Below are positions 26,808-34,249 of a stretch of DNA of 64,000 nucleotides, piece by piece. The notes beneath the pieces are model-generated. The model searched no databases. It saw only the letters and a list, made by a program, of their open reading frames with translations, and was not told the DNA's origin. This stretch comes from Streptomyces griseoincarnatus (GTDB taxonomy: Bacteria; Actinomycetota; Actinomycetes; Streptomycetales; Streptomycetaceae): NCBI GenBank assembly GCA_014649575.1, contig BMTH01000003.1, positions 434,001-498,000 of the forward strand, given 5' to 3'. Positions within the stretch are counted from its first letter, which is position 1. The number at the start of each line of letters is the position of its first letter. The position numbers and the translations under genes were made by a program.

Positions 26808-27425
26808 TCACCGGCCCTCGGCCCTGGCGGCCTCCAGGGCCCGGAGGACCAGCGCGCGGTCCCCGGCTCGTTCCGGGCACCTCTCCGCGCCCTCGCGCGC
26901 CGACGCCAGAGCCTTCTCCGTGGGCTCCGCACCGCGCCGGAGCAGCAGCCGCACCGCGGCCGGCTGCCCGAACGAAACGGCCCACTCCAGAGGCGAACGC
27001 CCCTTGAAGTCCCGGTCCTCGATGTCGGCCCCGCGGTCCAGCAGCACGTCCACGACGTCCGTGTGACCGAGGGTCGCCGCCAGCACCAAGGGTACGTACG
27101 GGATGCGGTCCCGCTGGGCCCCCGTGGACACCCCGGCGTCGATCAGGGCCTCGACGACCGCCGCGCGGCCGAACATCGCCGCCTCGGTCATCGGCGTCAG
27201 CTCGTGGTACGGACCCGCGTGTCCTTCCGGGTCGGCCCCGGCGGCGAGCAGCAACCGGACCACGTCCGCGTGCCCCTCCTGCACGGCGAGATCCAGCGCC
27301 GAGCGCCCCTCCCGGTCGATCGCGTCGACACCGACCCCCGAGGCCAGCAGCCGCGCGACCTCCGCCGGACGGTTGTCCCTCGCCGCCGGGGGCAGCGCCT
27401 CCGACCTCTCCCTCAGACCCGTCAT
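26808..27425 (-). CDS. Ankyrin-repeat protein
   Basis: A 205-residue protein built of about five ankyrin repeats, shown by spaced copies of the repeat core such as GRSALDLAVQEGHADVVRLLLAAGAD, TPMTEAAMFGRAAVVEALIDAG, PLVLAATLGHTDVVDVLLDRGAD and SPLEWAVSFGQPAAVRLLLRRGA. Ankyrin repeats make protein-protein contacts. The partner is unknown. ATG 27425 (MTGLRERSEAL) is chosen over 27449. It lies 7 bp after a small membrane protein gene and is probably co-transcribed with it. Confidence 0.9.
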   Translation of the reverse strand: MTGLRERSEALPPAARDNRPAEVARLLASGVGVDAIDREGRSALDLAVQEGHADVVRLLLAAGADPEGHAGPYHELTPMTEAAMFGRAAVVEALIDAGVSTGAQRDRIPYVPLVLAATLGHTDVVDVLLDRGADIEDRDFKGRSPLEWAVSFGQPAAVRLLLRRGAEPTEKALASAREGAERCPERAGDRALVLRALEAARAEGR

Positions 27426-27432
27426 GCCCCGA

Positions 27433-27720
27433 TCATGAGCCACCCGCACCGGTGCCGGGGAGCCCTTCGTCCATTGCGAACAGCACCGTCATCAGCGCCG
27501 GCAGGGCGAGCGGTACGACGACGAACGCCGTCTCCGGGCGCTCCCGCCTTACCGTCTGCCACCGGAGTACCACGACCGGCCCCGACAGCCCCCCGGCCAT
27601 CAGGGCCCGCCCCGCCTCCGGGCTCCCGACGGCGTCGAACGCGACGAACGCCCCCAGCGCGAACAGCGCCGGCGACGCCCACAGGTGCCGCAGCGCCTGT
27701 GGGGTGCCCGGGTCGGTCAT
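27433..27720 (-). CDS. Small membrane protein, unknown function
   Basis: A 95-residue protein with two or three hydrophobic stretches (LFALGAFVAFDAVG, RALMAGGLSGPVVVL, TAFVVVPLALPALMTVLFAM), so probably a small integral membrane protein. It belongs to no family I recognise. It starts MTDPGTPQALRHLW and is followed 7 bp later by the ankyrin gene on the same strand, suggesting a two-gene operon. Confidence 0.7.
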   Translation of the reverse strand: MTDPGTPQALRHLWASPALFALGAFVAFDAVGSPEAGRALMAGGLSGPVVVLRWQTVRRERPETAFVVVPLALPALMTVLFAMDEGLPGTGAGGS

Positions 27721-28103
27721 GGATGTGTCCCCCGTGAAACGTGCCCCTCGTGCCGCCGCGCCGGCCGGGCGACGGCGGCCTGTGCGCGTCGACCTGGCTG
27801 GTCAGGCCCGGTGTGTTCAACGCGGCAGGAACGTCACACGGCCGGCAATCCGGTTGTTGCGTGCTGAACCACCCGCTGCCCGTGGGGTGGTGGTACCGGC
27901 CGAAAAGGACCGTGCCCGGTGTGACGCAGGGCACTTTCCGAGTGGTCGGCGTGGGGCTGGGCAGGAGCCCTTCGCGAGCGTCCGATGTCTCACCATGCGA
28001 TATCGCGAAGGGGGGATTTTCGGACGTCGATAGACTGAGCGGACCGCAGCGCACACATACGTGGGCGGACTGTGGACAACGACGGACTGAGCGAGGAGCG
28101 CAC
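27721..28103. other. Divergent spacer before lysC with orphan hairpin
   Basis: A 383-bp spacer. A 10-bp perfect inverted repeat CCCTTCGCGA (27968-27977) / TCGCGAAGGG (28003-28012) is followed by GGATTTT, like an intrinsic terminator. No coding gene reads into it from the left on this strand. The right arm also contributes to a smaller palindrome GCGATATCGC (27997-28006). A -10-like TAGACT (28031-28036) follows and probably drives lysC, giving a leader of about 60 nt. No lysine-riboswitch-like structure was recognised. Confidence 0.5.
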
Positions 28104-29381
28104 GTGGGCCTTGTCGTGCAGAAGTACGGAGGCTCCTCCGTAGCCGATGCCGAAGGCATCAAGCGCGTCGCCAAGAGGATCGTGGAAGCCAAGAAGAACG
28201 GCCACCAGGTGGTCGCCGTGGTTTCCGCGATGGGCGACACGACGGACGAGCTGATCGATCTCGCCGAGCAGGTTTCCCCGATCCCTGCCGGCCGCGAGCT
28301 CGACATGCTGCTGACCGCCGGAGAGCGGATCTCCATGGCCCTGCTGGCCATGGCGATCAAGAACCTGGGCCACAACGCCCAGAGCTTCACCGGCAGCCAG
28401 GCAGGTGTCATCACCGACTCGGTCCACAACAAAGCCCGCATCATCGATGTCACGCCGGGCCGCATCAAGGCCTCGGTGGACGAGGGCAACATCGCCATCG
28501 TCGCCGGGTTCCAGGGCGTCAGCCAGGACACCAAGGACATCACCACGCTCGGCCGCGGCGGCTCCGACACCACCGCCGTCGCCCTCGCCGCGGCGCTCGA
28601 CGCCGAGGTGTGCGAGATCTACACGGACGTCGACGGTGTGTTCACCGCCGACCCCCGCGTGGTGAAGAAGGCCAAGAAGATCGACTGGATCTCGTTCGAG
28701 GACATGCTCGAACTGGCCGCCTCCGGTTCCAAGGTGCTGCTCCACCGCTGTGTGGAGTACGCCCGCCGGTACAACATCCCGATCCACGTCCGCTCGTCCT
28801 TCAGCGGACTCAAGGGCACGTGGGTCAGCAGCGAGCCGATCGAGCAAGGGGACAAGCAGGTGGAGCAGGCTCTCATCTCCGGTGTCGCACACGACACCTC
28901 CGAGGCCAAGATCACGGTCGTCGGCGTGCCCGACAAGCCCGGCGAGGCCGCGTCGATCTTCCGCACCATCGCGGACGCCGAGATCAACATCGACATGGTC
29001 GTGCAGAACGTGTCCGCCGCGTCCACCGGCCTGACGGACATCTCCTTCACGCTGCCCAAGACCGAGGGCCGCAAGGCCATCGACGCCCTGGAGAAGAACA
29101 AGGGCGCCATCGGCTTCGACTCGCTGCGTTACGACGACCAGATCGGCAAGATCTCCCTGGTCGGCGCGGGCATGAAGACCAACCCAGGGGTCACCGCCGA
29201 CTTCTTCACCGCGCTCAGCGACGCCGGTGTGAACATCGAGCTGATCTCGACCTCCGAGATCCGCATCTCGGTCGTCACCCGCAAGGACGACGTGCCGGAG
29301 GCCGTGCGCGCCGTGCACACCGCCTTCGGTCTCGACTCCGACAGCGACGAGGCCGTGGTCTACGGAGGCACCGGCCGCTGA
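28104..29381 (+). CDS. lysC: Aspartokinase (with probable internal start for the small subunit)
   Basis: A 425-residue enzyme that phosphorylates aspartate, opening the lysine/threonine/methionine/diaminopimelate pathway. The kinase domain has [49 protein letters not shown] and [16 protein letters not shown]. Two C-terminal ACT regulatory domains follow ([17 protein letters not shown] and [22 protein letters not shown]), which give concerted feedback by Lys and Thr in relatives. GTG 28104 has GAGGAG upstream. An in-frame GTG at 28860 (codon 253) is preceded by AAGGGG and matches where the beta subunit starts in Corynebacterium. It overlaps asd by 1 bp. Confidence 0.97.
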   Translation: MGLVVQKYGGSSVADAEGIKRVAKRIVEAKKNGHQVVAVVSAMGDTTDELIDLAEQVSPIPAGRELDMLLTAGERISMALLAMAIKNLGHNAQSFTGSQAGVITDSVHNKARIIDVTPGRIKASVDEGNIAIVAGFQGVSQDTKDITTLGRGGSDTTAVALAAALDAEVCEIYTDVDGVFTADPRVVKKAKKIDWISFEDMLELAASGSKVLLHRCVEYARRYNIPIHVRSSFSGLKGTWVSSEPIEQGDKQVEQALISGVAHDTSEAKITVVGVPDKPGEAASIFRTIADAEINIDMVVQNVSAASTGLTDISFTLPKTEGRKAIDALEKNKGAIGFDSLRYDDQIGKISLVGAGMKTNPGVTADFFTALSDAGVNIELISTSEIRISVVTRKDDVPEAVRAVHTAFGLDSDSDEAVVYGGTGR

Positions 29382-30463
29382 TGACCGGCACCGCGGGACC
29401 CGGACGTTCCGGGCGGCCGACGCTGGCGGTCGTGGGGGCGACCGGGGCCGTCGGCGCGGTCATGCTCCAGATCCTGTCCCAGCGCGCGGACATCTGGGGC
29501 GAGATCAGGCTCATCGCCTCCCCGCGCTCGGCCGGCCGCAAGCTGGCCGTGCGCGGGGAGGAGGTCGAGGTCGTGGCGCTCACGGAGGACGCCTTCGACG
29601 GGGTGGACGTCGCCCTGTTCGACGTGCCCGACGAGGTCTCCGCCGAGTGGGCGCCCGTCGCCGCCGCGCGCGGCGCGGTCGTCGTCGACAACTCCGGCGC
29701 CTTCCGCATGGACCCGGACGTGCCGCTGGTCGTCCCCGAGGTCAACCCGCACGCGGTGCGCAGCCGCCCCCGCTCCATCGTCGCCAACCCCAACTGCACC
29801 ACCCTGTCGATGATCGTCGCCCTCGGCGCGCTGCACGCCGAGTTCGGCCTGCGCGAGCTGGTCGTCTCGTCGTACCAGGCGGTCAGCGGCGCCGGTCAGG
29901 CCGGCGTGCGGACCCTGCGCGACCAGCTCTCCCTGGTCGCCGGCACGGAGCTGGGCACGAACCCCGGCGACGTGCGGCGGGCCGTCGGCGACAACACCGG
30001 GCCCTTCCCGGAGCCGGTCGCGCTGAACGTCGTGCCGTGGGCGGGTTCCCTGCGCGAGGACGGCTGGTCGTCCGAGGAGATGAAGGTCCGGGACGAGTCC
30101 CGCAAGATCCTCGGCCTGCCCGCCCTCCCCGTCGCCGTCACCTGTGTCCGCGTCCCCGTGGTCACCGTGCACTCCCTCACCGTCCACGCCCGCTTCGAGG
30201 GCGAGGTCACCGTCGACAAGGCGCGCGAGATCCTCGCGACCGCCCCCGGCGTCGTCCTCTTCGACAACCCGGCCGCCGGGGAGTTCCCGACGCCCGCCGA
30301 CGTCGTCGGCACCGACCCCACCTGGGTCGGCCGGGTGCGCCGGGCCCTGGACGACCCCACGGCGCTGGAGCTCTTCGTGTGCGGGGACAACCTCCGCAAG
30401 GGGGCCGCGCTCAACACCGCGCAGATCGCCGAGCTGGTGGCCGCGGAGCGCAAGGCGGTCTGA
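29381..30463 (+). CDS. asd: Aspartate-semialdehyde dehydrogenase
   Basis: A 360-residue NADPH-dependent enzyme converting aspartyl phosphate to the semialdehyde, the second common step of the aspartate pathway. It has the Rossmann motif [13 protein letters not shown], the active-site Cys139 in ANPNCTT, substrate-contact Arg257 (CVRVPV) and the proton-transfer His264 (VTVHS). The ATG shares one base with the lysC stop (TGATG), so the two are translationally coupled, the usual actinobacterial arrangement. This asd carries a somewhat long N-terminus ([13 protein letters not shown]). Confidence 0.96.
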   Translation: MTGTAGPGRSGRPTLAVVGATGAVGAVMLQILSQRADIWGEIRLIASPRSAGRKLAVRGEEVEVVALTEDAFDGVDVALFDVPDEVSAEWAPVAAARGAVVVDNSGAFRMDPDVPLVVPEVNPHAVRSRPRSIVANPNCTTLSMIVALGALHAEFGLRELVVSSYQAVSGAGQAGVRTLRDQLSLVAGTELGTNPGDVRRAVGDNTGPFPEPVALNVVPWAGSLREDGWSSEEMKVRDESRKILGLPALPVAVTCVRVPVVTVHSLTVHARFEGEVTVDKAREILATAPGVVLFDNPAAGEFPTPADVVGTDPTWVGRVRRALDDPTALELFVCGDNLRKGAALNTAQIAELVAAERKAV

Positions 30464-30765
30464 CCCGGGACGGACGGCCCGGTGGCCGCGGGTAAAAGCG
30501 CTGGATCACAGGGGATTCATTTGTAGGATCTGTGAGGAGCTCGTGGGCCGGGCCGGTCGGTCGAGCCACTTGAACATGCAACTTCCTGGGCCGAGGATTG
30601 CAGACGAGGATTCACCTCCCCGCCAGCCGCAACCGAGCGGAGGGCGGGGAGCGTCTTTGCGGTCACCCTCCGGGGCGTGGGGACGCTGCTTCCCAGACGT
30701 GGGGACGTCTGGAGCCGGGCGTGGGGACGTCCGTTCATATGAAATACAGGGGAAGAGCGGGACGC
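30464..30765. other. Regulatory spacer with three 22-bp-phased repeats
   Basis: No gene is seen in this stretch. CGTGGGGACG occurs three times at 30676-30685, 30698-30707 and 30720-30729, exactly 22 bp apart (two helical turns). The middle copy is embedded in a 7-bp-arm palindrome CAGACGT-GGGG-ACGTCTG. A perfect palindrome TTCATATGAA (30734-30743) follows, in a locally AT-richer patch just before the small gene at 30766. The layout looks like a multi-site activator or repressor region for the sigma-factor operon. Confidence 0.6.
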
Positions 30766-30996
30766 ATGAGGGCATTCGGTGTGCTGTCGGTGGTGCTGCC
30801 TGACGCGGGTGGGCGGTGGACGGTACCGGTCGGCGCAGACGTGACGCCCGGCACGTACAACCCTCCCGGGGGGAAGTGTGTCCAACTGGCGTGGCAGAAG
30901 TACTCGACTTCACAGCGCCCCGTGGCACGGCGTTCCGGCCGCCTCGCGGCACGCTCCGGCCCCGCGTGGCCGGCGCGTCCGGTGGCATGCCGGTGA
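30766..30996 (+). CDS. Possible small protein upstream of the sigma factor
   Basis: A 76-codon frame starting at ATG 30766 after CAGGGGAAGAG and ending 10 bp inside the sigma-factor gene. The first half (MRAFGVLSVVLPDAGGRWTV, then DVTPGTYNPPGGKCVQLAW) recalls the PGTY-type exported domains of Streptomyces lipoproteins, but the second half is Arg/Pro/Ala-rich and looks non-coding. It could be a translated leader that couples ribosomes to the sigma factor, a frameshifted gene remnant, or chance. Evidence is thin. Confidence 0.3.
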   Translation: MRAFGVLSVVLPDAGGRWTVPVGADVTPGTYNPPGGKCVQLAWQKYSTSQRPVARRSGRLAARSGPAWPARPVACR

Positions 30997-31562
30997 TCGC
31001 GCCCATGCCCGCAGCGCGCCCCGCCCGCATCCCAGGTCAGCGCGACGGCGCCGACGAGACCGTGGCGGCCGGCACCACGGTCGACCACCTCACCGAGACC
31101 TACCGCGCGCACTACCGCTCGCTGCTGGGCCTCGCCGCGCTGCTCCTCGACGACACGGCCTCCTGCGAGGACGTCGTCCAGGAGGCGTTCATCCGCGTCC
31201 ACTCCGCCCGCAAACGCGTCCGTGACCCGCAGAAGACCCTGGCCTATCTGCGCCAGACGGTCGTGAACCTGTCCCGCAGCGCGCTGCGCCGCCGCATCCT
31301 GGGCCTGAAGCTGCTGTCCAAGCCCATGCCCGACATGGCGAGCGCGGAGGAGGGCGCGTACGACCAGCTCGAACGCGACTCCCTCATCAAGGCGATGAAA
31401 GGGCTTCAGCGCCGCCAGCGCGAGGTGCTGGTGCTGCGCTACTTCGCCGACATGACGGAGGCCCAGGTCGCCGAGACGCTCGGCATCTCGCTCGGCTCGG
31501 TCAAGGCGTACGGCTCACGCGGCATCGCCGCGCTGCGGGTGGCCATGGAGGCGTCGGCATGA
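30987..31562 (+). CDS. ECF-type RNA polymerase sigma factor
   Basis: A 191-residue sigma factor of the Streptomyces SigE-like ECF group. Region 2 has LTETYRAHYRSLLGLAALLLDDTASCEDVVQEAFIRVH and region 4 has LQRRQREVLVLRYFADMTEAQVAETLGISLGSVKAYGSRGIAAL. ATG 30987 lacks a strong ribosome binding site. An upstream small frame overlaps the start by 10 bp and may provide coupling. The next gene overlaps by 4 bp and encodes a membrane protein that is the obvious anti-sigma candidate, although it lacks a recognisable zinc anti-sigma motif. The phased repeats upstream may be its control region. Confidence 0.93.
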   Translation: MPVIAPMPAARPARIPGQRDGADETVAAGTTVDHLTETYRAHYRSLLGLAALLLDDTASCEDVVQEAFIRVHSARKRVRDPQKTLAYLRQTVVNLSRSALRRRILGLKLLSKPMPDMASAEEGAYDQLERDSLIKAMKGLQRRQREVLVLRYFADMTEAQVAETLGISLGSVKAYGSRGIAALRVAMEASA

Positions 31563-33073
31563 GCGACGGCCAGGACGCGCGGGACCCGCGCCCCGAGGAA
31601 CGCGAGCCGGAGGGCTCGCGGGGCTCCTCCGGGGACGCGTCGGACACCGCGAAGGGCCGGGAGCCCGCGGACGGCCGTACGGCCGGCGCCGGCGAGAACT
31701 CCGCAGACGGCGACGGCGACGGCGGACCCGAGGGCGACCGGCGCCCGGCCGGATCCGGACGTACCGCGGACGCCGTGGGGGAAGACGGCTCCGCCCCGGA
31801 GCCGCGGGCCGAGGACGCGGAGGACACCGAACCGGACCCGGAACCGGAAGAGGCTCCGGAACCTGAACCGGACCCGGAAACGGATGCCGCGGAACGCCGT
31901 CCGGACCCCGTACGGGGTCCGGACCACGGGGGCGTGCCCGAGGGGGACGGGCTCGCGCGGCTGCGCGCGCTCGTGACACCGCACGGGCAGAACCCGACAG
32001 ACACGCACGCTGGGAACGGAACTGTGAACGACGGCCGGGACGAACAGAGCCCCGACGGGCTCGCCTCGGACGAACTGCACCTGCGCACCCTGCTGCACCA
32101 GGCCGTCCAGGACGTGGAGCCGAGCGACGGCACCCTGGACTACCTGCGCCGAGCCGTCCCCGCCCGCCGTGCGCGCAAGCGCCAGGCACTCGTCGGCGCG
32201 GCGGCGGCCGCGCTCTTCCTCGGCACGGCCGTCCCCGCGCTGGTCCACGTCTCCACCGCCTCCGGCCCGGACGCCAACCCGTCCGCCGTCGGCCACGCCT
32301 CGCAGGCCCAGGGCGGCACCGGCCAGGGCAAGGACGCCGACAAGGGCGAGACCACCGCCGGCGGCGCCTCCGACGAGGTCGGCGGCGACAGGAAGGACCC
32401 CACGAAGGAGGGGGACAAGGCCGGCGCGAGCACCGGGACGAGTACGGGCGCGTCCGAGGGCGCCGACCCCTCGGCCGGCACCACGGCGGACGCCCCCGCC
32501 TGTACCGCCGAGCAGCTCGGCCCGGCCACCGCGACCAGCGCCGCCCCCGACTCGGCGGGCGCGGTATACGGCTCCTTCCGGGTCACCAACGTCTCCGGCG
32601 CGGCGTGCGCCGTCGACGGCCCGGGCACCGTGAGCGCGACCCCGCAGGGCGCGGCCGACGCGGCGAGGATCGGCACGGCCCGGCATGTCGCGGGGGACGC
32701 GGCGGCCGCCCTGCCGGACCCGTCGCTGGAGGCGGCGACCGTGGTCCTGAAGCCGGGCGAGGCGTACGAGGTGCGGTTCGCGTGGGTGCCCTCGGAGACC
32801 TGCCCGGTCCCCGGCGACACCGCGGGCGGCGGCACCGGCGGCCCGTCCGCGGACCCGACCCCGACCGAGGAGCCGACGAACACGACCGGCGCGTCCACGG
32901 GCACGGGCACCGCCCCCGGCACGACGACCCAGCTCCTCCGCCAGGACGGCGGCACCGAGGGCAGCGTGGCGGTGACCTACACGACGACCACCGGCTCGGG
33001 CACGGCCACCGCAACGGTCCCCAACGCCTGCGCGGGGACGGTCTACTGGACGGGGCTGCTGCCCCAGGCCTAG
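31559..33073 (+). CDS. Membrane protein paired with the sigma factor, possible anti-sigma
   Basis: A 504-residue protein. Residues 1-155 are extremely acidic and low-complexity (runs of Glu/Asp/Pro such as EPDPEPEEAPEPEPDPE). From about 156, VNDGRDEQSPDGLASDELHLRTLLHQAVQDVEPSDGTLDYLRRAVPARRARKR leads to one transmembrane helix (about 213-232). An extracytoplasmic Thr/Gly/Ser linker follows, then a DUF4232-like domain (VYGSFRVTNVSGAACAVDGPGTVS). GTG 32024 at codon 156 has GGGAACGGAA upstream and may be the original or a second start. The cytoplasmic 50 residues before the helix would contact the sigma factor. There is no HxxxCxxC motif. Confidence 0.75.
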   Translation: MSDGQDARDPRPEEREPEGSRGSSGDASDTAKGREPADGRTAGAGENSADGDGDGGPEGDRRPAGSGRTADAVGEDGSAPEPRAEDAEDTEPDPEPEEAPEPEPDPETDAAERRPDPVRGPDHGGVPEGDGLARLRALVTPHGQNPTDTHAGNGTVNDGRDEQSPDGLASDELHLRTLLHQAVQDVEPSDGTLDYLRRAVPARRARKRQALVGAAAAALFLGTAVPALVHVSTASGPDANPSAVGHASQAQGGTGQGKDADKGETTAGGASDEVGGDRKDPTKEGDKAGASTGTSTGASEGADPSAGTTADAPACTAEQLGPATATSAAPDSAGAVYGSFRVTNVSGAACAVDGPGTVSATPQGAADAARIGTARHVAGDAAAALPDPSLEAATVVLKPGEAYEVRFAWVPSETCPVPGDTAGGGTGGPSADPTPTEEPTNTTGASTGTGTAPGTTTQLLRQDGGTEGSVAVTYTTTTGSGTATATVPNACAGTVYWTGLLPQA

Positions 33074-33085
33074 GACGCGGCGGAC

Positions 33086-33112
33086 GGCCGGGGAGCAGCC
33101 CGCTGCCCGGCC
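33086..33112 (+). terminator. Terminator of the sigma-factor operon
   Basis: GGCCGGG-GA-GCAG-CCCG-CTGC-CCGGCC, a near-continuous 11-bp stem, 12 nt after the stop at 33073 and between convergent genes. Confidence 0.65.
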
Positions 33113-33191
33113 ATGAGGGAACTCGTCGGGCGGCGTGGTCCGCGCACCGTGAGGGGACCAAGTGGCCCAGGGCCCAGAGGGCCTCGGGGGG

Positions 33192-34037
33192 TCACACCCC
33201 CGTCGTGCTGGACGGCTCCCGCTCCGTCGCCGGTGCCTTGGGTTCCGTGGCGGCCTCCGCCGTCTCGGCCTCCGCCTCGTCCGGCAGGATCCCCAGCTCC
33301 GCGTCCCGCGCGAGTTCCACCTCGCGGCGGAACAGGCGGAACCACATGAAGATCGCGAAGCCGACGAAGGCGAACCACTCCGCGGTGTAGCCGAGGTTCT
33401 GGAACGCCTTCAGATCGAGGCCGGTGCCGCCGGGCGCGGACGCGGGAACCGCGCGCATGCCCGAGTCGCCGTCGTTCAGGGTGACCCAGGCGTCGTAGAC
33501 GTCGTACGGGACGAGATTGATCAGGGAGGCCGCGCTGATCGCGGCCGTCTGGCCCTCCGGGAGGCCGCTGCGGGCGCTGACGCCGTTGCTGCCGGGGGTC
33601 TCGGAGGCCTGGAGCGCTCCGGTGACGGTGACCTCGCCGGCGGGCGGCGCGGGCGCCTTCGCCGGGTCGGGCTCGCCGGGCAGCCAGCCGCGTACGACGG
33701 GCAGGGCGCGGCCGGTGTCGGTGCGCAGCAGGGTCAGGACGTAGTAGCCGCCCTTGTCGTCCAGCGCGCGGTCGGGGACCAGGAGCTGCTTGTCGTACCG
33801 GCCGGTCGCGGTGGCCTGCTTGCCGGACGTGGCCTTGGTCACGGGCAGCAGGTCGTCCAACGGCCGGGGCTTGTCCTTCTTGGCGTCGGCGACCTGCGCC
33901 TCCGCCTCGCGGTGGTTGTCCACCCGGTCCTCGAACCGGCCCAGCTGCCAGGACCCCATGAACACGCAGAAGGGGATCGAGAGCAGCAGGAAGACGTTGA
34001 TCGCCCACCAGCGGGGGGTCAGCAAGAACCGGTACAC
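33192..34037 (-). CDS. SURF1-family cytochrome oxidase assembly protein
   Basis: A 281-residue membrane protein with an N-terminal helix (WWAINVFLLLSIPFCVFMGSWQLGRF), a periplasmic central domain including TATGRYDKQLLVPDRALDDKGGYYVLTLLRT and the SURF1 hallmark VVRGWLPG, and a C-terminal helix (GYTAEWFAFVGFAIFMWFRLFRREVELAR). SURF1 proteins help insert heme a into cytochrome c oxidase. The gene is monocistronic and faces an S9 peptidase across a 212-bp divergent spacer. An acidic Ala/Glu-rich tail ends the protein. Confidence 0.93.
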   Translation of the reverse strand: MYRFLLTPRWWAINVFLLLSIPFCVFMGSWQLGRFEDRVDNHREAEAQVADAKKDKPRPLDDLLPVTKATSGKQATATGRYDKQLLVPDRALDDKGGYYVLTLLRTDTGRALPVVRGWLPGEPDPAKAPAPPAGEVTVTGALQASETPGSNGVSARSGLPEGQTAAISAASLINLVPYDVYDAWVTLNDGDSGMRAVPASAPGGTGLDLKAFQNLGYTAEWFAFVGFAIFMWFRLFRREVELARDAELGILPDEAEAETAEAATEPKAPATEREPSSTTGV

Positions 34038-34249
34038 GCCCTCAACGGTACGGGCCCGCGGACGGTTCCCGTCCCGCGGGGTCGTCGGCGGGGCGGCCCT
34101 CGGAGCGTCCGCGCGAGCGTCCGGTGACGGGCGGTACGCGGTCCGCTCGTCACCTCGTGTGACAGGTCCGGTGGAAGTTCCGCAGGAAGTTGTCCACAGG
34201 CTGGGGACCGAGGACGCGCGATGCCCGTCCGGACGGGCAGTATGGGGTC

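Noticed and set aside
27741..28103. An N-terminal extension of aspartokinase or a separate protein in the lysC spacer.
   Set aside because: Aspartokinase homology starts exactly at GTG 28104 with a good ribosome binding site. The upstream open frame has no start signal and contains the lysC promoter and the hairpin.
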